From CAWBLP01 sp963789495 (GTDB taxonomy: Bacteria; Pseudomonadota; Alphaproteobacteria; Acetobacterales; Acetobacteraceae): DNA of 64,000 bases. The notes below the pieces were generated by a model. That model saw only the letters and a program-made list of their open reading frames with translations, ran no database searches and was not told the DNA's origin. The DNA lies in contig CAWBLP010000031.1 of the NCBI GenBank assembly GCA_963789495.1, positions 124,001 through 188,000 of the forward strand, written 5' to 3'. Shown one piece after another: positions 35,588 to 43,482 of this stretch (position 1 is its first letter; the number at the start of each line of letters is the position of its first letter). A program made the position numbers and the translations under genes.

Positions 35588-37309
35588 ATGCAGGCGGAAT
35601 ACGATCTGGTCATCCGGGGCGGCACCGTCATCGATGGCACCGGCGCCGCGCCGGTCGAGGCCGATGTCGCGATCACCGGCCAGCGCATCGCCGCCGTCGG
35701 CAAGGTCAGCGGCAAGGGCACCGAGGAGATCGACGCGCGCGGCAAGCTGGTCACCCCCGGCTTCGTCGACATCCACACCCATTACGATGCGCAGGCGGTG
35801 TGGGACAGCCACATGGCGCCCTCCTCCTGGCACGGCGTCACCACCGCGGTGATGGGCAATTGCGGCGTCGGCTTCGCGCCCTGCAAGCCGGCGGACCGCG
35901 AGAAGCTGATCGAGCTGATGGAAGGCGTCGAGGACATTCCCGGCGCGGTGATGCATGAAGGCCTGCGCTGGGAATGGGAATCCTTCAGCGAATATCTCGA
36001 TGCGCTGGACCGCCGCACGCGCGACATCGATGTCTGCGCGCTGCTGCCGCATGCCGCTGTCCGGGTGTTCGTGATGGGCGAGCGCGCCATCGCGTCGGAG
36101 AACGCCAACCAGGGCGACATCGCGCAGATGCGCGAGATCGCGCGCGAGGCGATGCAAGCCGGCGCGTTCGGCTTTTCGACCTCGCGCAGCCTCAGCCACA
36201 AGACGCTGAAGGGCGATCCCACGCCGACCCTGCGCGCGCAGGAAGACGAGCTGACCGGCATCGCCATGGGCATGCGCGACGCGGGCTCCGGCATGCTGGA
36301 GGTCGTCAGCGAATGGGCGCCGGACCACAATGCAGAGTTCGCCATGCTGCGCCGGGTGGTGGAAGCCTGCGGCCGGCCCGCGGTGTTCACGCTGACGCAG
36401 CGCCACTCCCGGCCCGAGGTCTGGCGCGACCTGCTGCGCAACGCCGACGCCGCAATCCGCGACGGTGTCTCCATGCGCCCCGTGGTCGCGCCACGCGCAA
36501 TCGGCGTGCTGCTCGGCCTGACCGGCAGCCAGAACCCGTTCGCCGGCACGCCATCCTACAAGGCGATCGCCGATCTGCCGCTGGAAGAGCGGGTGCGCCG
36601 TCTGCGCGACCCGGCCTTCCGCGCGAAAATCCTGTCCGAGGACCCGCGCGCCGGCAACACCTTCCCGCTGTTCCAGCGGCTGCAGTTCGAGCACATGTTC
36701 CGCTTCGGCAATCCACCGAACTACCAGCCGCAGCGCGAGGATTTGCTCGCCGCGATCGCCGCGCGCGAAGGCCGCACGCCGCCGGAAGTCGCCTATGACG
36801 CGCTGCTGGAGGATGACGGCAAGGCGTTCATCTACACGCCACTCGGCAACTACGCGTATTACGACCTCAGCGTTTCCGAAACAACTCTGGCGGACCGCAA
36901 CACGATCATGGGGCTCGGCGATGGCGGCGCCCATGTCGCGTTCATCCTGGATGCCGGCTACCAGACCTGGCTGCTGACCCATTGGGGCAAGACCAAGCGG
37001 CGCTGGGATACGCCGGAACTGATCCGGCGGCTGACCTCGGACACCGCACAGGCGGCGGGGCTGCTGGATCGCGGCGTGCTGGCGGCCGGCCTCAAGGCCG
37101 ATGTCAACGTGATCGACTGGGACCGCCTGGGTTGCGACAAGCCCTACGTGGTGAACGACCTGCCGGCCGGCGGCAAACGGCTGATGCAGAAGGTGCATGG
37201 CTACGAGGCGACTATTGTCTCCGGCGAGGTCACCTTCCGCGAGGGCGAGGCCACCGGCGTGCTGCCGGGCCGCCTGGTGCGCGGTCCACAGGCGGAACTC
37301 GCCGCGTAA
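35588..37309 (+). CDS. N-acyl-D-amino-acid deacylase / amidohydrolase
   Basis: A 573-residue amidohydrolase-superfamily enzyme. The metal-binding HTHYDAQ lies in PGFVDIHTHYDAQAVWD (about residue 65), GNCGVGFAPC follows with the Cys ligand seen in D-aminoacylases, and GDGGAHVAF near residue 440 contains the catalytic Asp region. The C-terminal KADVNVIDWD segment closes the small beta domain. AAGGAGG lies 5 bp before the ATG at 35588; the longer frame from 35324 is ignored. It would release D-amino acids from N-acyl forms. Upstream 260 bp hold no gene. Confidence 0.88.
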   Translation: MQAEYDLVIRGGTVIDGTGAAPVEADVAITGQRIAAVGKVSGKGTEEIDARGKLVTPGFVDIHTHYDAQAVWDSHMAPSSWHGVTTAVMGNCGVGFAPCKPADREKLIELMEGVEDIPGAVMHEGLRWEWESFSEYLDALDRRTRDIDVCALLPHAAVRVFVMGERAIASENANQGDIAQMREIAREAMQAGAFGFSTSRSLSHKTLKGDPTPTLRAQEDELTGIAMGMRDAGSGMLEVVSEWAPDHNAEFAMLRRVVEACGRPAVFTLTQRHSRPEVWRDLLRNADAAIRDGVSMRPVVAPRAIGVLLGLTGSQNPFAGTPSYKAIADLPLEERVRRLRDPAFRAKILSEDPRAGNTFPLFQRLQFEHMFRFGNPPNYQPQREDLLAAIAAREGRTPPEVAYDALLEDDGKAFIYTPLGNYAYYDLSVSETTLADRNTIMGLGDGGAHVAFILDAGYQTWLLTHWGKTKRRWDTPELIRRLTSDTAQAAGLLDRGVLAAGLKADVNVIDWDRLGCDKPYVVNDLPAGGKRLMQKVHGYEATIVSGEVTFREGEATGVLPGRLVRGPQAELAA

Positions 37310-37391
37310 CCTACGGTCTCGTGATCGCCGCCTTGTTGCTGCCATGGTCCTTGGCTTTTCTGAGGATCATTGCAGCGCAACAGGCGCAGTC

Positions 37392-37691
37392 ATGCCCCCT
37401 CGCACGATCCGCAGTCGTCATCCCGGCCGGGTGCTCCGCGAGGAGTACATGGAACCCATGCACCTCGATGCCGCGGCACTGGCCCATGCGCTGGACGTGG
37501 TGCCAGGCCGCATCGCCGCGCTGATCGCCGACCAAGGGCCGGTCACGTCGGATATCGCATTGCGGCTGGCGCGGTGCTTCCGCACCAGCCCGCAATTCTG
37601 GCTGGGACTGCAAACGGCGTACGACCTGTCGCTGGCGCAGGCGGAATTGGGCGCGGAGATCGAGCGCCGGGTGCACCCCCTGGCCGCCTGA
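37392..37691 (+). CDS. higA: HigA-family addiction-module antitoxin, without a toxin partner
   Basis: A 99-residue HTH protein of the HigA group: HPGRVLREEYMEPM, then LDAAALAHALDVVPGRIAAL and ALRLARCFRTSPQFWLGLQ, which is the typical ending of HigA helix-turn-helix domains. Normally a HigB ribonuclease gene lies directly upstream; here the 82 bp before it hold none, and downstream comes a palindromic repeat and an IS. It may be an orphan that survived loss of the toxin, or may act as a plain repressor. Confidence 0.85.
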   Translation: MPPRTIRSRHPGRVLREEYMEPMHLDAAALAHALDVVPGRIAALIADQGPVTSDIALRLARCFRTSPQFWLGLQTAYDLSLAQAELGAEIERRVHPLAA

Positions 37692-37742
37692 GCCGGCAAG
37701 CGTCGGGGCGTTGCCCCGAACCCCTCCAGGGGGCTTTGCCCC
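37692..37742. repeat. Family 1 repeat, left piece of the copy split by the IS4 element
   Basis: AAGCGTCGGGGCGTTGCCCC followed by CTCCAGGGGGCTTTGCCCC is the left end of the long form seen at 30038-30300. The repeat breaks off at the IS end and continues at 39062. Confidence 0.8.
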
Positions 37743-39061
37743 ATGTGCGCGAATCTAACGCTTGCGCGGTCACGGGGTGGTACGATTCCAAGCTTGGATG
37801 CCCCGCGCATCCTCCCTGCGTTCTGGTGAATGGACAGCGATCGTCGCGTCGCTGGCCAGGATTGTCGACCTCGAGGCCACGGCGCGCCAGTTCAAAGCAC
37901 TGGTGCGCCGGCGCAAGATCCGCTCGGCGGAGGCGTTGCTGCGTCTGGCGCTGATGTGGGGTCCGGGCGGGCAGTCGTTTCGCGCCGCGGCGGCGCTGGC
38001 CGGGGATGCCGGCATCGCCGATCTGTCGGACAAGGCGGTCGAAGGGCGGTTGCGCAAGATGGGCGACTGGCTGGCGCATATGCTGGCGGCGCTGCTGGCC
38101 GATCGTCTGCACCGGCCCAGCGGCAGTGGGCTGCACCTGTCGCTGGTGGACGGCTCGGTGATCTGCGCGCCAGGCAAGGGCCAGGACTGGCGGCTGCACG
38201 CGCGCTACGACCCCGCGCGTGGGCGCTTCGCCGACCTGGCGCTGACCACGACCCGCGAGGCCGAAGCTACCGGACGGACGCGGATCTGTTCCGGCAGCAT
38301 CCTCATCATGGACCGCGGCTATGCGCGGGTGCGGAACTTCAAGGAAGTGCTGGGGCGTGGCGCCGACTTCGTCACGCGGATCAGCTGGGGATCGGTGAAG
38401 CTGTATGACGCAGCGGGCGCGCGCATTGATGTGGCGGCGCTGCTGGCCGGGACCACCGAACCGCGCGAGGTCGCGGTCTGGATCAAGGGTATTCCACGCG
38501 GCCTTCGCCTGGTGATCCAGCCACTGCCGCCCGAGGATGCAGCGCGCCAGCGTGCCAAGCGGACGCGCAAGGCCAACAAGAAGAGCCAGCAGATCCAGCC
38601 GCGCACCGTGCTCGCGGCTGGGTTTCTGATGCTGATCACCTCGCTGCCGGATGCAGCGCAGCCGATGGCGCAGGTGGCCGCGCTCTACCGGCATCGCTGG
38701 CAGGTGGAGATCGGCATCAAGCGGCTGAAGAGCCTGGGCGGGCTGGACCAACTGCCATGTGCTGATCCGGTGCTGGCGCGAAGCTGGCTGCTGGCGCAGC
38801 TGATCGCCGCGGTGCTGACCGACGATCTCGCCAACGAGATCGTCGGTTTTCCCCCCTCGGCCTGACCAGACGCAGCCTGCGCCGCAAACGCTGTGGCGGG
38901 CTTGGGACACCGCCAGGGAGATCCTGCGTGGCGCGATCCTGCCACGACCCAGACTACGAACCCCGGCCGCCTTGGCGATATTCCGCCACCGCCTTGCCGA
39001 AGCGCCGAGACGCCGCACGCTCCAGGCCCACGAGCTCAGGCCCCCGTAAGTTCGCGCGTAT
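37743..39061 (+). mobile_element. IS4-family insertion sequence inside a family 1 repeat
   Basis: About 1.32 kb. The left end ATGTGCGCGAATCTAACG and the inverted right end ATACGCGCGAACTTACG are imperfect inverted repeats. Both borders abut GGGGC-N3-GCCCC palindromes (GGGGCTTTGCCCC left, GGGGCAGCGCCCC right), which may be the target duplication, now diverged. The element carries one transposase gene with a frame break. It sits just behind the higA gene. Confidence 0.8.
37798..39049 (+). pseudogene. IS4-family DDE transposase, frameshifted near the C-terminus
   Basis: The first frame (355 residues, to 38865) has the DDE core: Asp in SLVDGSVI, Asp in ILIMDRGYAR, and the YREK-like segment YRHRWQVEIGIKRLKS with the catalytic Glu. 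It then stops at TGA after VGFPPSA. The next frame continues with PDQTQ-like sequence and LWRAWDTAREILRG, AALAIFRHRLAEAP, RRRTLQAHEL to 39049, which is the usual C-terminal end of this group. Removal of one base at about 38863 gives a 416-residue protein. The break could be a mutation, an assembly error, or less likely a +1 frameshift at GCC-TGA-C. Confidence 0.8.
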
Positions 39062-39284
39062 GGGGCAGCGCCCCCTGAACCCCCAGCAAAGGCTCAGCCT
39101 TTGCAATCGGATTCTGTTTGGGGTGGGGAGGGGGCGCGACCGTCCCGGACCACACGAGCATCGCGGAATGGCCCCCTCCCCACCCCAAACGGAGGCGGTT
39201 CCAAGGGCCGGGCCCTTGGCGGGGATGCAAGGGGCAGCGCCCCTTGCTGGGGGTTTCGGGGGCAACGCCCCCGACACTTTCGGC
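39062..39284. repeat. Family 1 repeat, right piece of the copy split by the IS4 element
   Basis: Continues the long form: GAACCCCCAGCAAAGGCTC, GTTTGGGGTGGGGAGG, the 70-bp centre with GGACCACACGAGCATC, the inverted CCTCCCCACCCCAAAC, GGTTCCAAGGGCCGGGC and GGGGGCAACGCCCCCGAC. Ends about 48 bp before the dapF start. Confidence 0.88.
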
Positions 39285-39331
39285 CCGCGCCCGGCATGGC
39301 GCGGGCGGCCCGGGTTCTCTATATCCCCAGC

Positions 39332-40170
39332 ATGCGCGCACATTTCTGGAAGATGCACGGCTGCGGCAACGATTTCGTCGTGTTCGACGAGCGCACCGGC
39401 ACGTTCGGCTTCACGCCCGCCCGCGCCGCCGCGCTGGCCGACCGGCGCACCGGCATCGGCTGCGACCAGTTCATCACCATCGAGCCGCCGCCGTTCGGCT
39501 CCAACGCGGATGCCTTCATGCGCATCCGCAACCCGGACGGGGCGGAAGCCGGCGCCTGTGGCAACGCCACCCGCTGCGTCGCGTCCCTGCTGGCCACCGA
39601 AACCGGGCGGCGCAGCCAGGTCATCCGCACGGTCGCCGGCAACCTGCCGTCCGAAGTGCTGCCGGATGACCGGGTCCGCGTCGACATGGGTCCCGCCCGG
39701 TTGCTGTGGTCGGACATCCCGCTGGCGCAGCCCATGGACACGCTGCATCTCGACCTGACGGACGGCCCCCTCGCCGATCCCGCCGCCGCCAGCATGGGCA
39801 ACCCGCATGCCACCTTCTTCGTCCCCGACCTCGCTGCCCTGCCGATCGAGAAGTTCGGCCCGCGCCTGGAACATCGACCCGCTGTTTCCGGAGCGCGCCA
39901 ATATCGGCTTCGCCCAGATCCTGGCGCCCGACCGGATGCGCCTGCGCGTCTGGGAGCGCGGCGCTGGTCTGACGCTCGCCTGCGGCTCCGGCGCCTGCGC
40001 CGCCGTGGTGAACGCGCACCGCCGCGGCCTGACCGGCAACCGCGTCACCGTGCTGGTCGACGGCGGCGCGCTGGAGATCGAATGGCGCGGCCGAGACCAC
40101 CGTGCTGATGACCGGACCGGTCGCCACCGCCTTCACCGGAACCATCGAGCTGGCAGACTACCCGGCATGA
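39332..40170 (+). CDS. dapF: Diaminopimelate epimerase, two frame breaks in this sequence
   Basis: Converts LL- to meso-diaminopimelate for lysine and peptidoglycan. The first frame runs from MRAHFWKMHGCGNDFVVFDE, includes the catalytic Cys in AGACGNATRCV, and breaks after GPRLEH near 39875. The second frame continues NIGFAQILAPDRMRLR with the second catalytic Cys in LACGSGACAAVV, and breaks near 40091. The third reads TVLMTGPVATAFTGTIELAD to the stop at 40168-40170. Removing one base at each site gives one 278-residue protein of normal length. The enzyme is usually essential, so the two extra bases look like sequencing errors. The stop overlaps the mtaB start (ATGA). Confidence 0.9.
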
Positions 40171-41633
40171 GTGTCGAGATCCTGACCTTCGGCTGCCGGC
40201 TCAACAGCTACGAGAGCGAGGTGATGCGCGGCCACGCCGCCGGCCTGACCGACACGGTGATCGTCAATACCTGCGCCGTCACGGCTGAGGCGGAGCGCCA
40301 GGCGCGCCAGGCGATCCGCCGTGCCGCGCGGGAAAATCCCACCGCCCGGATCGTGGTCACCGGTTGCGCGGTGCAGGTCGATCCGCAGGCCTGGGCGCGG
40401 CTGCCCGGCGTGCATCGTGTGCTCGGCAACGACGACAAGCTGCGGCCGGAAAACTGGGCGCCGGACGCCGGGCCGGCGGTGTCCGACATCATGGCGGCGC
40501 GGGAGACCGCGGCGCATCTGGTGACCGAGTTCGCCGGCCGCGCGCGTGCCTTCGTGCAGGTGCAACAGGGCTGCGACCATCGCTGCACGTTCTGCATCAT
40601 CCCGTTCGGTCGCGGCCCCAATCGCAGCGTGCCGATCGGCGCAGTGGTGGGGCAGACTCGCGCCCTGGTCGCCGCCGGCTATCAGGAGGTGGTGCTGACC
40701 GGCGTCGATATCGCCAGCTTCGGGCCGGACCTGCCCGGCCACCCGACGCTCGGGCAACTGGTGCGGCGGCTGCTGGCGATGGTGCCGGAACTGGCGCGGC
40801 TGCGGCTGTCCTCGCTGGACCCGGCGGCGATCGACGCCGATCTGTGGCGTCTGATGGCGGAAGAGCCTCGGCTGATGCCGCATTTGCACCTGTCGCTGCA
40901 GGCGGGCAGCGACCTGATCCTGAAGCGGATGAAGCGCCGCCATTCGCGCGCCGAGGCGCTGGCGGTGATCGCGCGGGCGCGCCGGTTGCGGCCGGGCATC
41001 GCCATCGGCGCCGACCTGATCGCCGGGTTTCCGACCGAGACGGATGCATTGTTTGCGGAGACGCTGGATTTCGTGACGCAGGCCGAACTGCCGTTTCTGC
41101 ACGTGTTTCCGTATAGCGAGCGGGCCGGGACGCCGGCCGCACGCATGCCGGCGGTGCCGAAGGCCCTGCGGCGGGAACGCGCCGCGCGGCTGCGTGACGC
41201 CGGCCGGGCGGTTTCGCGCCGGTTCTTCGCGACGCAACTGGGGCGCCGCGTTTCGGTGCTGGCGGAGCGCGGGGATGCCGGCCACAGCGAGCACTTCGCG
41301 CCGGTGCGGCTCACGGTGCCGGTGGCGCCCGGCTTCCTGGTGACGGCGCTTGTTACCGGTGCGACGGCGGACGGCCTGGTGGCGACCCCGGTCGAGGTGC
41401 CGGGCGCGCCGACTCTGCCCCCCGCTCTTCCCGTTGCGGCCACCGCTGCTCCTGCGGCCCGGGCTGCTCCCGCTGCCGCGAATGAGGCTGTTCCCGCGGC
41501 GGCCACCCCTGCTCCCGCCGCCGCGGCTGGTCACTGCCTCCGGCGCCGCGGCCGGCACCGCCCTCACCGCGGCGGCCGGCACTGCCCCTGCCGCCGCGGC
41601 CACCCCTGCTCCCCTCGTCATGGCCCGGCTTGA
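40167..41633 (+). CDS. mtaB: tRNA (t6A37) methylthiotransferase MtaB
   Basis: A radical SAM enzyme that turns t6A into ms2t6A at position 37 of tRNA. The N-terminal MTTase domain has its three cluster Cys at 10, 36 and 67; the radical SAM motif CDHRCTFC lies at 136-143; a TRAM-like region follows near 370-411. The family normally ends about there. This frame runs on for roughly 75 residues of Ala/Pro-rich then Arg/His/Cys-rich sequence and stops inside a dispersed repeat (family 2), so the tail is probably recruited non-coding DNA. It sits between dapF (4-bp overlap) and ftsY, a usual alphaproteobacterial order. Confidence 0.93.
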   Translation: MSVEILTFGCRLNSYESEVMRGHAAGLTDTVIVNTCAVTAEAERQARQAIRRAARENPTARIVVTGCAVQVDPQAWARLPGVHRVLGNDDKLRPENWAPDAGPAVSDIMAARETAAHLVTEFAGRARAFVQVQQGCDHRCTFCIIPFGRGPNRSVPIGAVVGQTRALVAAGYQEVVLTGVDIASFGPDLPGHPTLGQLVRRLLAMVPELARLRLSSLDPAAIDADLWRLMAEEPRLMPHLHLSLQAGSDLILKRMKRRHSRAEALAVIARARRLRPGIAIGADLIAGFPTETDALFAETLDFVTQAELPFLHVFPYSERAGTPAARMPAVPKALRRERAARLRDAGRAVSRRFFATQLGRRVSVLAERGDAGHSEHFAPVRLTVPVAPGFLVTALVTGATADGLVATPVEVPGAPTLPPALPVAATAAPAARAAPAAANEAVPAAATPAPAAAAGHCLRRRGRHRPHRGGRHCPCRRGHPCSPRHGPA

Positions 41634-41729
41634 CCCGGCCATCCACCCCGGGACGATCGGGACGCCAGCCGACCGGGCCAGCACCACCGACGGGGGGCAG
41701 ATGGCCGGATCAAGCCCGGCCATGACGAC
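41616..41729. repeat. Dispersed palindromic repeat, family 2 (copy 2), overlapping the mtaB end
   Basis: Left arm CGTCATGGCCCGGCTTGACC, right arm (plus strand) GATGGCCGGATCAAGCCCGG followed by CCATGACG; these pair along about 30 bp. The middle has GGGACGATCGGGACG, matching the CCGGAACGATCGGGTCG of copies 1 and 3. The mtaB stop codon lies inside the left arm (TTGACC contains the TGA). Confidence 0.88.
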
Positions 41730-41860
41730 GGAGGTCGCGGGTACGACGAACGAGGTCGCGGCTGCGACGGGAAGACTGGCGGGCGCCATCCCGCCTCCCA
41801 CCAGACACCCGCCCGCCACACCGAACCCGGCCAGTTCCGAAACATTGGTAGCATCCTGAC

Positions 41861-42783
41861 ATGGCACTGGGCGGCTTCTTCTCCCGGCTCAAGGAAGGTC
41901 TCTCCCGCAGCACGGCAGAAGCTCACCGAAGGCATCACCGCGGTCATCCGCAAGCGTCGGCTGGACGAAGCAGCGCTGGAGGAACTGGAGGAACTGCTGA
42001 TCTCGGCCGACCTCGGCACTGCCGCCGCCGGTCGGGTCATCGAGGCGTTCCGCCGCTCCCGGTTCGGCAAGGAGGTCACCGAGGACGAGATCAAGGAGGC
42101 GCTGGCCGAGGAAATCGCCGCCATTTTGCAACCGATCGCACGCCCGCTGGATTCTGGACCCGGCGCGCAAGCCGCACGTCGTGCTGGTGGTCGGCGTCAA
42201 CGGCACCGGCAAGACCACCACGATCGGCAAGCTGGCCCAGCAATACCGCGAGCAGGGGCTGCGTCCGATGCTGGCGGCCGGCGACACGTTCCGCGCCGCC
42301 GCGGTGGAGCAGCTGCAGATCTGGGGCGAGCGCACCGGCGCCCCGGTGATCGCCACCAAGCCGAACGGCGATTCCGCCGGCCTGGCATTCGACGCCTTGT
42401 CCCGCGCCAGGGCGGACGGCGCCGACGTGCTGCTGATCGACACCGCCGGCCGCCTGCACAACAAGGGCGCGCTGATGGAGGAACTGCGCAAGATCATCCG
42501 GGTGATGAAGCGCCAGGACGAGACCGCGCCGCATTCGGTGCTGCTCGTCTTGGACGCCACCACCGGCCAGAACGCCGTGCAGCAGGTGAAGGTGTTCAAG
42601 GAGATGGTGGATGTCACCGGCCTGGTGGTGACCAAACTGGATGGCAGCGCACGGGGCGGCATCGTGATCGCGCTGGCGGAGACGTTCGGGCTGCCGGTGC
42701 ATGCGGTGGGTGTGGGCGAGCAGGCGGGCGACCTGCGTCCGTTCGATGCCACCGACTTCGCACGTGGCCTGGTCGGGGCGTAG
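41861..42783 (+). CDS. ftsY: Signal recognition particle receptor FtsY, two frame breaks in this sequence
   Basis: The SRP receptor GTPase that docks ribosomes at the membrane. Frame 1 encodes MALGGFFSRLKEGLSRST; frame 2 from about 41915 encodes KLTEGITAVIRKRRLDEAAL through EEIAAILQPIARPL; frame 3 from about 42150 encodes LDPARKPHVVLVVGVNGTGKT and the rest of the G domain (AAGDTFRAAAVEQL, DTAGRLHNK, TKLDGSARGG) to the stop. Removing one G at 41914-41915 and one G at 42149-42150 yields a 306-residue protein of normal alphaproteobacterial length without an acidic A domain. FtsY is essential, so assembly errors are the likely cause. Confidence 0.9.
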
Positions 42784-42822
42784 CGCGCCGCGCATTCTCG
42801 CGCTGCGGTCGCGGACGGCCAG

Positions 42823-42863
42823 AAAAAAAAGCGGGAGTGGATCGCTGGGGGCGACCCACTCCC
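42823..42863 (-). terminator. Intrinsic terminator on the minus strand
   Basis: GGGAGTGG (42833-42840) pairs with CCACTCCC (42856-42863), with further ATCGC/GCGA pairing inside. On the minus strand the hairpin is followed at once by a run of eight T (42823-42830). It would stop transcripts coming from the right; there is no minus-strand protein gene there, only the structured region next to it. Confidence 0.75.
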
Positions 42864-42866
42864 TCA

Positions 42867-42961
42867 ATCCGAGGCGGCAGCCGGCGTGGATCGGGAATGC
42901 CGGTCCCGGTGCCTTCGCGGGGAAGCGGGGCACCATCCCGGCACGGCTGACCGCCTCGGAT
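42867..42961 (-). ncRNA. Candidate structured small RNA between ftsY and dnaB
   Basis: A rod-like nested fold: ATCCGAGGCGG (42867-42877) with CCGCCTCGGAT (42951-42961), CAGCCG (42878-42883) with CGGCTG (42944-42949), TGCCGG (42898-42903) with CCGGCA (42938-42943), GGTGCC (42908-42913) with GGCACC (42929-42934). It ends 3 bp from the minus-strand terminator, so a minus-strand transcript from about 43.0-43.1 kb would carry the rod and end in the terminator. I tried to read it as 6S, SRP RNA, tmRNA or RNase P RNA and found no signature of these. The rest of the gap 42784-43221 holds no protein gene. Confidence 0.4.
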
Positions 42962-43221
42962 GCTGCTTGCACGGAACCGGAACAGGGGAGAGAGGATGTT
43001 CCGGGAGGGGATCCGCGTAGACAGCGCCGTGTTCGGGACAACTGAAACCTAATCGTCCCATCGTGATTACACCATCAGAAGAGTTGCCGGGGTTTGTTAA
43101 TACAATGTCCCTGGCAAGGCTTTGGACTTTATCCGGCGAATATTCCGGAAAAGCGGACCGCTTTTTCCCGGGAAGTCTGCCGGCGCCGTTCCGGGAAACA
43201 TCCCCGCCCATTTTCGTCACC

Positions 43222-43395
43222 GACGGGGCGTTGCCCCGAACCCCACCAGGAGGCTTTGTCTCCTGGGCCTCCAGCAAAGCCTCGCCTTTGCAATCCAATT
43301 CGGTTTGGTGTCGGTTCCAAGGGCCGGGCCCTCGGCGGGAATTGACGGGACAGAGGCCCTTGGGGGATCCGAGAACAACGACCGCGACGCTTGCC
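43222..43395. repeat. Dispersed long palindromic repeat, family 1 (copy D, eroded short form)
   Basis: GGGGCGTTGCCCCGAACCCC, CACCAGGAGGCTTTGTCTCC, CCTTTGCAATCC, GGTTCCAAGGGCCGGGCCC, then a diverged right arm (GAATTGACGGGACAGAGGCC, AACAACGACCGCGACGC). It lacks the 70-bp centre of the long form and is the most degenerate copy. It lies about 90 bp before dnaB. Confidence 0.8.
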
Positions 43396-43482
43396 TTGGT
43401 TCCGGTGCCGCCCCCGTTATCCTCCTGATCCACAGGCCCACCAACGATGCGTCGCGAGCCGGCAGCGCCTACACTGCCGGCG

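Noticed and set aside
37321..37391. A short HigB toxin upstream of HigA
   Set aside because: Only about 80 bp separate the two genes, too short for HigB (about 90 residues), and no frame resembles it.
39332..42783. Programmed frameshifting in dapF and ftsY
   Set aside because: There are two breaks per gene, no slippery-site pattern, and no family precedent; single extra bases explain all of them.
42867..42961. 6S RNA, SRP RNA, tmRNA or RNase P RNA
   Set aside because: The rod shape is suggestive, but I find none of the conserved primary motifs of these RNAs; kept only as an unnamed candidate.
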